DNA of 64,000 bases from Sycon ciliatum (GCF_964019385.1 NC_088651.1:2086368-2150367); one strand, 5' to 3'; positions 33,805 to 44,655 are shown, counted from the first letter of the stretch. The notes: generated from the letters alone by a model not told the origin. Numbers and translations: made by a program.

Positions 33805-34845
33805 TCACTTGGCAGAGTCCGAGGACTTCTTGCTGCTGCCGTGGCTGAAGCTCGAATTGCCTGCGTAAGGCTGGTACCGTCCTCGTCCCCTGAATCCTCC
33901 ACGGGAATTGCGGGAGTCCCGGTGAAAAACCGGCTGGTGGCTCTTGAAACCGCTCGGTTTCTTGGCAGGAGCTGACTGGGTATGGGTCTTGCTGGCTGCA
34001 ACGCTGTTCAGCACCCGCATCTCGTCATCACGCTCCTTCGCCTTCTTATAAAAGCCGTCGCCAAACAAATGTTGACGGGCTTCGGTAAAAATGGAGTCGT
34101 CCTCAGCCATATCCGCAATGCGGGGGTTCAGACTAGAGAGGGCAATTTGACGGCGTTCCCGATTACATTGGGCCGAAAAATTCCCGAGGAGTTTGACTGC
34201 TGACTGTACAGCCTCCAATATCTCGCAAGCAGAGATATCCCCACTCTCTGCTCCCTCCAACACTCGAGTTAGGGGACCAACGGCGTCCAGGCCCAAGCTT
34301 TGCAGGCGCGCCAATTGTTTGTCTCGAGACTTTGTCTCATTGGACATCCTGGACTTCATGACTTTGTCAAGTCCAGGACAAGCCGAGTGTGGACAGTTTG
34401 GGGCACCAAACTTGTCACGAATTTGTCGCCTGCTCGGATTCGGCAAGGCGGAACAAAAACTCGACTTCAACAAACCCATAGTTGAATCAGACACAGGAAA
34501 AAGTTTGACCCCTTTGGAGTCCAACTCTTCCGTCTCTTTCTCCATTTCCTCCATCACACTGCTATCATCCGGCCATGACTTGGAGCTTTGCTCCTTGTAT
34601 GGTGTGGACGTGCCGAGGAATGAGACAGTCGAAGGATTTTGTCTTTGACTATCCTCGATTCTCGTTACACGATCAGCAATGCTTTGCATGCTGGCTTGGA
34701 TATTTTCCAGGATTCCAACCATCTCGCTGGACGGTGTAGACGACGTCTCCATACCAGTATCCATAACTAGAAGAAGTACAAAGACTAAGAAATGTTTCAA
34801 AACTGAAAAGGTACAAGACGTACAAAAAACGCAGCCGTCACTCAA
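33805..34845 (-). CDS. DIRS gag-like protein
   Basis: 346 residues from the first Met; the second Met (34764, MDTGMETSST) is the likelier start, because the first 27 residues are hydrophobic and lie next to the terminal repeat. A short predicted coiled coil (MVGILENIQASMQSIADRV) is followed by a mainly helical middle and a basic RGG/Gly-Arg tail (NSRGGFRGRGRYQPYAG) suited to nucleic-acid binding; no zinc knuckle. Position upstream of RT defines it as the gag equivalent. Sequence alone would not identify it. Confidence 0.8.
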   Translation of the reverse strand: MSDGCVFCTSCTFSVLKHFLVFVLLLVMDTGMETSSTPSSEMVGILENIQASMQSIADRVTRIEDSQRQNPSTVSFLGTSTPYKEQSSKSWPDDSSVMEEMEKETEELDSKGVKLFPVSDSTMGLLKSSFCSALPNPSRRQIRDKFGAPNCPHSACPGLDKVMKSRMSNETKSRDKQLARLQSLGLDAVGPLTRVLEGAESGDISACEILEAVQSAVKLLGNFSAQCNRERRQIALSSLNPRIADMAEDDSIFTEARQHLFGDGFYKKAKERDDEMRVLNSVAASKTHTQSAPAKKPSGFKSHQPVFHRDSRNSRGGFRGRGRYQPYAGNSSFSHGSSKKSSDSAK

Positions 34846-34858
34846 GGCGAGCTAGAAA

Positions 34859-35052
34859 AAAGGCCGAAGAGCAAGTGTGGAACGGACAGTTTTGACAACA
34901 AAAAAATGTGCGCTTTCCAAGATGCCAAAGGGCATGCGCACAAAATAAAACACAAAATTCACATAAAACATGTAAAATACACTACAAACTAGCTGTCAAG
35001 TTAGAGAATTAGGCCAAACACGTTGATATGGAGACAGAGCATTCTGAAATAT
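34859..35052. repeat. DIRS right terminal region
   Basis: Inverted repeat 34859-35029 paired with 30421-30591, then tip 35030-35052 (GGAGACAGAGCATTCTGAAA...). The tip complement is found again in the internal region at 30736-30769. Confidence 0.9.
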
Positions 35053-37468
35053 AATCCCGATGACCAGTCACAAACAGCCGCGACTTTCTCTGTGAACGGT
35101 CACAGGGTCCACGTCAAAATATTACAACTCATCTGTAGGCATTCACGCGATCACTCGGATCAGCCTACTTTTTTCCTTCACAGACACAGGTTTCCGAAGT
35201 GAGCAAGAAAGATTTCGATCAACTCTCGATCTCCGCGTAGTTTACTTGTAGCTCGAGTCTGGTGTGTGTGGGCTCCTCTCCAAAACGAAGGGTGGTCGAA
35301 AATCTTGCAGGCTTCAGATAGAATCTCTTTTGAGAGGACGTTCTGGCTAGTAGGTAGTGCTATTCATCATATTTGAAGAACAAACTTCGTCGTTCAGAAA
35401 AGCTATTTCGGAATATTTTCAGTCAAGTAATTTTTTGCATGCCGATCTTGCTAGAACGGAGACTGATTTCAACTGATCCAGCATACAAGCAGCACTCGCT
35501 TTGTGTTTTTGGAGAGGATGGGTGACAAGATTACGGAGTCAGAAGTGGACATCGTCGACGATGCAGAGACGAAAATATAATGAAGATGGAAAAGAAAATA
35601 TGTTCATCTCCAAGAAGGTACTGAGTACACCAAGCACCTTCGTGTGTGTAGCTCTGTCTTTCTTGTGGAAGACTCCACAGAAAAAATGTCCAGCTTGTTG
35701 AAACTGAAACTGCCTCTCAGTTGAAGTCGTTCAGGGAAGACATCTATTCGAGACATCATTGATCCATTCTCAAGAACCATCGTAAGAAAAATCAAGTCAT
35801 GTTAGCGATAAGAATGGCGAACTAGACCAGAGAAGTGTGAGTGTCTTGGTTTGGCTGCAGGAAACTGTATTTCAATATTGTGGCTGAACGTATTGCTTAC
35901 GCAGTTTACTGCTTCGAACACATCTTCATTCCTACTCCCAAAATAACTCTGTAAAATTTATTGATGCAACATTATGGTACATGTACAAGTCATGGTCTTT
36001 CTCGTTGTGCTGCTATAACGTGTATTATAAGTACATGCATACGAGTACTGTGTACCGTTTACTGTCTCCTTGTCAGTGTTTTTGGGCGATCCTCCACACC
36101 TTCATTTGTCCATTACGTACTATTTGCCTTCTACATGTACTTATTAATTTTATAGAAATATTCACTCACTGCAACTTCTTGTGATTGCTGGTGCGAATGT
36201 ACCCTGCGATGCCTGCTTGTTAGTGAGAGTGCACCAGACATGTGTCGATATGTATGTCTGACGAGATGTTCTTGAACTGGCATATCAGTATCACCAAGAG
36301 TACGGTTCTTCCGTCTACGCATCTCTTCTTGGCTTGTGGATTGTTTGAAAAGAGATAAAAAATATAATAATGATACAGATATACTTGTGTCCAAGTGTCG
36401 TCATGAAAATAAGTTCTACCTCCGTAACTTTGTCCGCAAGGTCACGTGAATCTAGCTGGTAGTCCCGCAGCCAATTTGTGTGTGTTTGTGTGTGTATGTG
36501 TGTGTGTGTGAGTAAGTGTGTGCGCGCATGTGTGAGTGTGTGTGTTTGTGTGCATGCGTGAGAAAGAGAGTGCGTGTGTGTGTGTGTGGGAGAGAGAGAG
36601 AATGTGTGTGTGTGTGCGCGCATGTGTGTGTGTGCGTGTACGCGCGTGTGGGTGTATGTGAGAAAAAGGACAGAGTGTGTGTGTGTGTGTGTAATGGTGT
36701 GGGCATGTGTGGATTTGGCATTGAAGTCCCCAGCTCTATTCTATAATTATCATTCACGCTGGAACTGCTGTTGCATAGCTCCAAGTCTGAAGACTTGGCA
36801 ACTTCACGTCTGCACCTGACTCTTGCGCTATGATACACGTCGCCTATGATACCCATCAGAATTTCCCACCTTACTCCCCCTTATGTTCAGGCTGCCCGTT
36901 TTGGAGCCATCAGTTGCCTGACGATCGTAGTAATACGTTAAACTCAGAGTTGTGACAAAGCTTCCAATCTCTCTTGTAATACAGAAATACCTATATTCTG
37001 CCTGTGACTACTCACTGAGAAAGAGTGGTCGTAACTGTACATTCCGCATATACCTGTTCGCTTGGAATTATAGTGGTCGCAACTGTCTCCCCCCAGCGCA
37101 GCTCATGTAGCGCCTACACACCCATTGTTGTCTTTTTTGTTTCGTCTTCGTTTTGTCTCCCCCTTCTTCCGTAGGTATGTGCAATGTGATAAAAAATAAA
37201 TAAAAATAAAAACTATTCTGTGACCGCTCAAAGGGAATTATAGTTTCCACAACAAATCCTGCAGTACGAAGCACTCCGCGAGCAGTCACGAACTGTGTGC
37301 TTTACACATGTACATGTGTGGTGATTTGTGACTGGTCATGGGGCATTTGTGACTGGTAAACTAATTTGTGACTGGTCATGGGGAGTTTGTGACTGTTTGA
37401 CTGGTCGGTCACAGGGACCGTGATTGGTCATGGGGCCTTGACTGGTCACTGAGTCCTACATATATTCA

Positions 37469-37702
37469 GTCGTTCCAACCCGCGACCTCCATTATGGCGG
37501 GAAACGAGTCGCTCAAGCACATCCACACGCTTCGCATTTTCTCGGCAGGATAATCCTCCCAGAATTCTACAACGGCTTTGAGGAGGTCCCTGCGATTCCC
37601 CTATACGACGACGGAGACGTCTGACTGGAGAGAGGCGAAGAAAGCCAGGTCGTCGACATTCCGATCCGGAGTCAGCGCTGATTGCACGACGACTAAAATG
37701 TT
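37469..37702 (-). pseudogene. Mariner-like transposase catalytic piece, unit 3
   Basis: Same as 20399-20632, including the premature TAG. Confidence 0.75.
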
Positions 37703-38074
37703 TCATCTTGCCGTGCGAGCAGAACCGATTTAGGTTCTCACGTTGCATATGGGGCCGCGCACCGCAAGTACGAGCCTGGCCAGTTTCATGGCAGCGAGTG
37801 CTGCGTGACTCCGTCTTCCAGCCGCGAGATCGACTTCGTCACGGTGTCAGTTTCGAAAAAGTAGGTGTTAAGTTTTTTTCATTTGACTCGTGAGTTCCTG
37901 TCGGCAACGTCCTCACACGCATGGTTTCCGTGGAGAATCTGTTCGGGATCAACCAGACCTACTTCAACATGAATGTGGGTTGTCGATGACAGCCTTTGGC
38001 GCGGTTCGTTCAGCAGGTTCTTGCTCAAAAACACAGTTGAAAAAAAGTCACGAAGTTTTTGTATACGGAGGAAT

Positions 38075-38494
38075 TAGTAGCGACGGGCACCTAAGGGGAA
38101 TCTGGGTAGCAAAAAACAAAGAGGACAAAATAATATTAACGATTCATAGCAGGAAGCGGCATCTGGCCTGGAATCACACGGAAAATATATGGTACACGGT
38201 TATTTTAGATTGTTTTCTTTCACATTTTGATTGCTTGTCCAAAATGCACAGTTAATCAAACTTCCCACAGTCCCTTGACCTTCTTCATGGTGCCAGATCT
38301 CGTCAGTATTCGGTTCTCACGACGGTTATGAGGAAGATGCTTTAAAAGTGCATTTTAGAATACTGCAGAACGGTTAGACATACGGTCAGAGATTTTTCTC
38401 TCCATCACGCCAGGTCAAATGATTTCAGCAGTAAGTGCAAACTGCAAGTGAGGATTGTCTTGGCGTGTGTTGCTCGTAATATTAATTTTTATTC
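38075..38494. repeat. Satellite half-monomer, unit 3
   Basis: Equivalent to 8622-9039. Confidence 0.85.
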
Positions 38495-40088
38495 CCGTAG
38501 CTATGCAGAAGACGTTACTTCACTAACGTCTGGCGCTAGCCAGGGTCCACACAGCTTTAATTCCCGTAGCTATGCAGAAGACGTTACTTCAGTAACGTCT
38601 GGCGCTAGCCAGGGTCCACACAGCTTTAATTTGGTGTTTGTTTGTTTGTTTGTTTGTTTGTTTGTTTGTTTGTTTGTTTGTTTGTTTGTTTGTTTGTGTC
38701 ACGCCTGGCGCTATCCCGTATCTGTCCCGTACTGTACCGTACCAGCAAAGACAGCTGGCCACAATATTTTTGTTTGTTTGTGCCATCGACATGCCTGGCG
38801 CTATCCCTTACCTGTCCCGTACCATCAAGAGTACGGTACCATCAACAGAATGAGTATATATGCGAAGTGTATCGGGGGAATGCATTCAGTGCAGTAACAT
38901 TTTGTGTGGATTTGTGTGCGAGGCCGAGATCCCACTAGCTGGCTGGCTGGGCCGCCTGTCGACCAGCCCGGGAATCGCATATAGGCCGATAGCATAATAA
39001 TTATAACGTATATACAGTCATGTAGATGTATAGCAGGGTGTCATGTTCTGTAAACGACTCCCTGCTGTATGGGGAGATTTTCTGGAAAGAAATACGAAGT
39101 AGGGAGACGAGTAAATGCAATCAGAATGGATGTTAGTTGCCGTCAGTATAATAATAATAAGAAGAAGAACGCCCGTGATCGGCAGAGTCAGCGCCGGTCC
39201 CAGGAAACGTCAGGACAGACATCCCGTTGACTCCAGAGCGCCCGTGATCGGCAGAGTCAGCGCCGGTCCCATAGCTATGCAGAAGACGTGACTTCAGTAT
39301 CTCAGTGAAACGTTTTTGCAATACAATGATGTAGCTAATCAAAGGAAAAAGCATTTCCATCAGTTCTAACAACATACACGATAAGCTAGGCAACAAAGCA
39401 TAGCGCAGGGCCCTGAGCTTCCAAGCTCTCTCGTTTGGTGTTTGTTTGTTTGTTTGTTTGTTTGTTTGTTTGTTTGTTTGTGTCACGCCTGGCGCTATCC
39501 CGTATCTATCCCGTACTGTACCGTACCAGCAAAGACAGCTGGCCACAATATTTTTGTTTGTTGTTTGTGCCATCGACATGCCTGGCGCTATCCCGTACCT
39601 GTCCCGTACCATCAAGAGTACGGTACCATCAAGAGAATCAGTACTAGTATATATGCGAAGTGTATGGGGGAATGCATTCAGTCCAGTAACATTTTGTGTG
39701 GATTTGTGTGCGAGGCCAAGATCCCACTAGCTGGCTGGCTGGGCCGCCTGTCGACCAGCCCGGGAATCGCATGTAGGCGGAAAGCATAATAATTATAACG
39801 TATATACAGTCATGTCTTTGTCTTTGTTTCTCTCCTTATTATTCAGTTCGCCGTGGTTGGCTACCACCCGACTTCTCATATATATTGGCAGTCTTCTGAC
39901 GAGCCAGGAGATGTTGAATTAATAATAATAATAATAATAATAATAATTCAGAACTAAATATTGCGACAGAGCTTTCGGCCATATTTTCAATTCATTGCAT
40001 TCCCAACTCATCACAACCACGCGCTCTTCAGCCGAACCATACAGACACCAGCAAGGACACTTCCGTTGAGAGATAATATTGCTCCACG

Positions 40089-40134
40089 CCTCTAGACAGC
40101 TGTTTCGCTCCCTGTCGGAGCTCATCAGTAGAGG
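40089..40134 (-). ncRNA. Type I hammerhead ribozyme, copy a, unit 3
   Basis: Identical to 10633-10678; predicted cut between 40095 and 40094. Confidence 0.95.
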
Positions 40135-40934
40135 ATAATAATGATGATAATGGAGGAATGATCATTCTTATACACCAGAAATGGCGCAAATGCGCGCTTT
40201 CCACATATATCAATGGCATATGCAAGCTGCTAAAATGGTAAAGTGTGAGAACAGCGATAAATAATCATAGTACGCGCTCATTGGTGAAGAAACACACCAC
40301 ACAAGCGATGAAAACCTGACGCGGAATACTGATGCCAATGGAAAGTACATGTATGTTGTTTATTATTATGATGTCGCAATGTCCATGTATTCAGGCGAGG
40401 CGAGACTCACCGCCGAGATCCCCCAACGCGACAGGCTCGGTTGCCGTTCAGGATTCACACCGACCTGTCCGCCCGTCAACAGGATCGACAGCGGGAGGCC
40501 CCACTGATGCCGATGTTGATGCACACCGGGAAACTTGTAGTCGTGAGTGTGATACTAACAGGTCTAGTACTAGCAACCACTGACAAACGAGAGGCCAGCT
40601 GGGGCATTCACTCCAGTCAGGGATGCTTGGTCGACGCTTCGTATCAGCAGCTCAGCTCAGTTTGATCAAAGATGTTGCAGATGTGTCTTGCTTTCCTCCT
40701 TCCTTCTTCACCGACTCGTCTTGTCACCTCTTCTTCTTGCTTCCCCGACACTTCGTGTCCACTCTGCTCTGCCACTAACGGCGCATTAAAACTTCAGAAC
40801 TAAATATTGCGACAGAGCTTTCGGCCATATTTTCAATTCATTGCATTCCCAACTCATCACAACCACGCGCTCTTCAGCCGAACCATACAGACACCAGCAA
40901 GGACACTTCCGTTGAGAGATAATATTGCTCCACG

Positions 40935-40980
40935 CCTCTAGACAGCTGTTTCGCTCCCTGTCGGAGCTCATCAGTAGAGG
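40935..40980 (-). ncRNA. Type I hammerhead ribozyme, copy b, unit 3
   Basis: Identical core and stems; predicted cut between 40941 and 40940. Confidence 0.95.
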
Positions 40981-41958
40981 ATGATAATGATGATAATTGA
41001 TGAATGATCATTCTTATACACCAGAAATGGCGCAAGTGCGCGCTTTCCACATAATATCAATGGCATATGCAAGCTGCTAAAATGGTAAAGTGTGAGAACA
41101 GCGATAAATAATCATAGTACGCGCTCATTGGTGGAGAAACACACCACACAAGCGACGAAAATCTTACTCGGAATATTGATGCCAATGGAAAGTACATGTA
41201 TGTTGTTTATTATTATGATGTTGCAATGTCCATGTATGCAGGCGAGGCGAGACTCACCGCCGAGATCCCCCAATGCGACAGGCTCGGTTGCCGTTCAGGA
41301 TTCACATCTACCTGTCCGCCCGTCAACAGGATCGACAGCGGGAGGCCCCACTGATGCCGATGTTGATGCACACCAGGAAACTTGTAGTCGTGAGTGTGAT
41401 ACTAACAGGTCTAGTAGCAACCACTGACAAACGAGAGGCCAGCTGGGGCATTCACTCCAGTCAGGGATGCTTGGTCGACGCTTCGTATCAGCAGCTCAGC
41501 TCAGTTTGATCAAAGATGTTGCAGATGTGTCTTGCTTTCCTCCTTCCTTCTTCACCGACTCGTCTTGTCATCTCTCCTTCTTTCTTCACCGACTCTTCGT
41601 GTCCACTCTGCTCTGCCACTAACGGCGCATTAAAACTTCAGAACTAAATATTGCGACAGAGCTTTCGGCCATATTTTCAATTCATTGCATTCCCAACTCA
41701 TCACAACCACGCGCTCTTCAGCCGAACCATACAGACACCAGCAAGGACACTTCCGTTGAGAGATATTGATATTGATATTATGTGGAAATAATAATAATAA
41801 TAATAATAATTTTAGAATTGCGATCAACAGAACGAGCTGAACCGACATTTTCACAAAGGCTTTTATTGTATTCAAAAAAACGAGTGTATACGAAGGCAGT
41901 GAAGAACATGTAAGAAAGAAAAAATGTGATATGGAAGAAATGATGAACAAAAAATTGT

Positions 41959-41996
41959 ACTTCGAACTAGTTTTCGCACAACACTCCTCAGGAAGC
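41959..41996 (-). ncRNA. Hammerhead ribozyme in the inverted PLE arm
   Basis: Exact complement of 44002-44039, so it would be made from the opposite strand. Confidence 0.7.
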
Positions 41997-42412
41997 TACG
42001 TTGTACTAATGAAAAACAATCCAGAAAGATACTGATAAAGAGAAATGGAGTGAGAAGAAACAACACCTATGAAAATGATAATCCTAGCACTAAGGTAATA
42101 ACAGGAAAAACTGCGAAAGCACTTAACGAACTTGTAAGGACTACTAGTATACTGTGACACAAGATATGACAACATGGCCAGCCAGAGCCAAACAGACAGA
42201 ACAAGTTGCTACTAAAACAATTTCAAACGAATAATGCTGTCCTTCTGGACACACAGATTAGGCTTATGAATACGTTGACAAACGGCTTCTAACACACTCA
42301 ACTGCAACTTATAACCATGACGAGCACGGCACAAAACAGAAAAAGAAGAATCAGAATAAACCTTACAGCAATCAGGACAGGTCTTTCTTGGTGCTCTCAA
42401 CACCCTTCACCC

Positions 42413-42524
42413 TTCCCTCCGCTTCACATGTGAGCACGAGCAGTCAAGCAAGTTACCCTTCCTCGACGTTCCCTCCGCTTCACATGTGAGCACGAGCAGT
42501 CAAGCAAGTTACCCTTCCTCGACG
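42413..42524 (+). repeat. 56-bp tandem duplication inside the PLE RT
   Basis: TTCCCTCCGCTTCACATGTG...CGACG occurs at 42413-42468 and 42469-42524. Each encodes the conserved FTCEHEQSSKLPFLDV, but 56 is not a multiple of 3, so the copies are in different frames. The frame of the second copy meets a TGA at 42431. Confidence 0.92.
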
Positions 42525-43783
42525 TACTTGTTGAGAAAACCGAATTTGGTAGCGTAACATCGGTGTATCGTAAACCGACATTCACCGGACAATACATTTC
42601 CTATGACTCGTACTGTTCATCTAATTATAAAGTCAACTTAGTAAAGAATCTCGTGGATCGCGCCAAACGGATCTGTTCACCTTGTAAACTCAGTGGTGAG
42701 CTCGAATTTCTCCGTTCAGTTTTCACCAAAAACGGATACCCAGGCGACATGTTGGCAAAACTATTGTCTACAGCCCCCACGCCGAAACATGAATTGATAG
42801 GGCCTGCTCGTTGTCCTGTCTTTTTGTGCTTACCATGGAAGGGCAAGAAGTCTGACAATTTGAGTCGTGAAGTTCGTGCGATCATCAAACAAACCTACTA
42901 TGCGGTACACTTCATACCCGTCTACACAACGATGCGTTCGTTCACGGTGTTGAAGGACGTCCTACCAACCCATCATTTAAGTCATGTAATCTACAACTTT
43001 GAATGCCGGAATTGTGCTAGCCGGTATGTTGGTAGGACTGTTCAGCACCTGAGCGAACGCATCAAGCAACACACTCCTTTACACATTATCCCACGTAGCG
43101 CACAACTGGAGCGTCCCACGCGGGGAAGACCCCGTAAACAACCACTACCTCCGCCAACACAGGACCTAGCGTCTCACTCGACAAGTCCACCATTGGCTCC
43201 CGTGGCCATGACCAAGTCACTCCCTCCACCAGCGGAGGTGGATGTGGCTTTGGCGACGCCACGTGTGTTGCATGCAGACACGTTTGCATCAGCATCGCTT
43301 GCTGCATCACCGGCAGAGACGACAACAATACCTACCTCAATATCAACGAGACCCAGAAGAACCACTGCTAATTACACCATGACCTATTTCAGTACGGAAG
43401 TACCGAGCCAACGGAATACACAACAGGAACGTGAGACGAGGGATGGGAGGAGACGGGCCCTGATTGCTCCGAGGCAGGAAGTCGTTGAGGAGGATTCGGC
43501 CAGTGAGTCCAGTGATTCCGGTGAGTGTGAGAGCGAGAATGATCGTGTGAGTAAAAGTGGGTGCGAGCGTGTGTTTTCTAGTAGGAAGTCATCAGTGTAT
43601 AAGCATCTTGCATCTCGTCCTGATTGCTGTAAGGTTTATTCTGATTCTTCTTTTTCTGTTTTGTGCCGTGCTCGTCATGGTTATAAGTTGCAGTTGAGTG
43701 TGTTAGAAGCCGTTTGTCAACGTATTCATAAGCCTAATCTGTGTGTCCAGAAGGACAGCATTATTCGTTTGAAATTGTTTTAG
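42434..43783 (+). CDS. PLE polyprotein, C-terminal part: RT end and GIY-YIG endonuclease
   Basis: Open from 42434; recognisable protein starts at 42479 with FTCEHEQSSKLPFLDVLVEK, then SVYRKPTFTGQY, both hallmark motifs of the PLE RT C-terminal region. Counting from the Met at 42563, a GIY-YIG endonuclease starts near residue 144: YNFECRNCASRYVGRT, ERIKQH. Its C-terminal half is at 343-406: YKHLASRPDCC, SVLEAVCQRIHKPNLCVQK, with catalytic Glu382 in VLEA. Between the halves lies about 170 residues of Pro-rich, basic then acidic sequence with an AT-hook-like TRGRPRKQP (about 186-194) and DSASESSDSGECESEND. The YIDD-type RT core is lost upstream, so this copy cannot copy itself. ORF ends at TAG 43781-43783. 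Confidence 0.88.
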   Translation, partial: ARAVKQVTLPRRSLRFTCEHEQSSKLPFLDVLVEKTEFGSVTSVYRKPTFTGQYISYDSYCSSNYKVNLVKNLVDRAKRICSPCKLSGELEFLRSVFTKNGYPGDMLAKLLSTAPTPKHELIGPARCPVFLCLPWKGKKSDNLSREVRAIIKQTYYAVHFIPVYTTMRSFTVLKDVLPTHHLSHVIYNFECRNCASRYVGRTVQHLSERIKQHTPLHIIPRSAQLERPTRGRPRKQPLPPPTQDLASHSTSPPLAPVAMTKSLPPPAEVDVALATPRVLHADTFASASLAASPAETTTIPTSISTRPRRTTANYTMTYFSTEVPSQRNTQQERETRDGRRRALIAPRQEVVEEDSASESSDSGECESENDRVSKSGCERVFSSRKSSVYKHLASRPDCCKVYSDSSFSVLCRARHGYKLQLSVLEAVCQRIHKPNLCVQKDSIIRLKLF

Positions 43784-44001
43784 TAGCAACTTGTTCTGTC
43801 TGTTTGGCTCTGGCTGGCCATGTTGTCATATCTTGTGTCACAGTATACTAGTAGTCCTTACAAGTTCGTTAAGTGCTTTCGCAGTTTTTCCTGTTATTAC
43901 CTTAGTGCTAGGATTATCATTTTCATAGGTGTTGTTTCTTCTCACTCCATTAACTCTCTTTATCAGTATCTTTCTGGATTGTTTTTCATTAGTACAACGT
44001 A

Positions 44002-44039
44002 GCTTCCTGAGGAGTGTTGTGCGAAAACTAGTTCGAAGT
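44002..44039 (+). ncRNA. Hammerhead ribozyme in the PLE 3' region
   Basis: Plus strand: stem I GCUUC (44002-44006), core CUGAGGA (44007-44013), stem II GUG-UUG-UGC (44014-44022), GAAA (44023-44026), A-CUAG-UU (44027-44033), C17 (44034), stem I GAAGU (44035-44039). The core fits CUGANGA/GAAA; stem I is 4 bp plus G-U; stem II is weak (one G-C and two G-U); stem III is two A-U pairs with a palindromic CUAG loop. PLEs are known to carry hammerheads of this short stem III type in their terminal repeats. The ORF stop is 220 bp upstream. Confidence 0.75.
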
Positions 44040-44213
44040 ACAATTTTTTGTTCATCATTTCTTCCATATCACATTTTTTCTTTCTTACATGTTCTTCACT
44101 GCCTTCGTATACACTCGTTTTTTTGAATACAATAAAAGCCTTTGTGAAAATGTCGGTTCAGCTCGTTCTGTTGATCGCAATTCTAAAACTATTGTCGCCT
44201 CGACGCCTATTTA

Positions 44214-44244
<31 letters not shown>

Positions 44245-44655
44245 TAGATGTATAGCAGGGAGTCATATTATGTGAACGACTCCCTGCTGTATGGAGAGAT
44301 TTTCTGGAAAGAAATACGAAGTAGGAAGACGAGTAAATGTAATCAGAATGGATGTTAGTTAACGTCAGTATAATAATAAGAAGAAGAAGAACGCCCGTGA
44401 TCGGCAGAGTCAGCGCCGGTCCCAGGAAACGTCAGGACAGACATCCCGTCGACTCCAGAACGCCCGTGATCGGCAGAGTCAGCGCCGGTTCCATAGCTAT
44501 GCAGAAGACGTTACTTCAGTATCTCATTGAAACGTTTTTGCAATACAATGATGTAGCTAATCAAAGGAAAAAGCATTTCCATCAGTTCTAACAACATGCA
44601 CGATGAGCTAGGCAACAAAGCATAGCGCAGGGCCCTGAGCCTCCACGCTCTCTCG

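Larger units (their letters stand above)
30349..35055 (-). mobile_element. DIRS retrotransposon, apparently full length
   Basis: About 4.7 kb between two AAT trinucleotides (30349-30351, 35053-35055); the empty sites in units 1, 2 and 4 read GTTTGAATCCCGATG with one AAT. On the minus strand it carries gag-like, RT/RNase H and tyrosine recombinase frames, all open. Inverted repeats of 171 bp (30421-30591 and 34859-35029) differ at about one base. An internal complementary region (30654-30769) is the joined complement of both outer tips. These are the defining features of DIRS1-type elements, which integrate as circles through a tyrosine recombinase. Open frames and near-identical repeats suggest recent insertion. 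Confidence 0.95.
30241..37460. mobile_element. Nested TIR element, unit 3, interrupted by DIRS
   Basis: TIRs at 30241 (TGTAGGACTCAGTGA) and 37460. The left subterminal motif array is cut by the DIRS insertion at GTTTGAAT/CCCGATG. GT tract at 36475-36693. Confidence 0.65.
29903..38074 (-). mobile_element. Tc1/mariner-like remnant, unit 3 (enlarged by DIRS)
   Basis: Same TA-flanked ends as in unit 2; the extra 4.7 kb is the DIRS element inside its nested TIR element. Transposase pieces at 37702-37469 and 30240-30058. Confidence 0.85.
39947..41765 (-). mobile_element. Retrozyme-like tandem array, unit 3
   Basis: Copies begin at 39947, 40793 and 41637 (partial). The neighbouring AAT tract holds a Penelope-like element, 45 bp from the array end. 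Confidence 0.75.
41811..44212 (+). mobile_element. Penelope-like element, 5'-truncated, with inverted 3' tail
   Basis: Inserted in an AAT microsatellite that is uninterrupted in units 1 and 2. A left arm (41811-42378) is the reverse complement of the 3' end (43617-44188); each is about 570 bp and includes the last 50-odd codons of the ORF, the stop, the hammerhead and the 3' region. Between them lies the C-terminal part of the polyprotein. Inverted tail copies at the 5' side are a known PLE structure. The target duplication cannot be measured inside AAT repeats. Confidence 0.88.
38495..44655. mobile_element. Composite insert, unit 3 (enlarged by PLE)
   Basis: Hairpin pair 38494-38631, Q1 38632-38998, H1 39029-39069, minisatellite 39168-39270, R 39271-39432, Q2 39433-39800, AAT 39920-39946, hammerhead array 39947-41765, AAT 41787-41810, PLE 41811-44212, AAT 44213-44243, H2 44251-44291, minisatellite 44390-44492, R 44493-44655. 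The R palindrome is mutated here (GAGCCTCCACGCTC). Confidence 0.75.
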
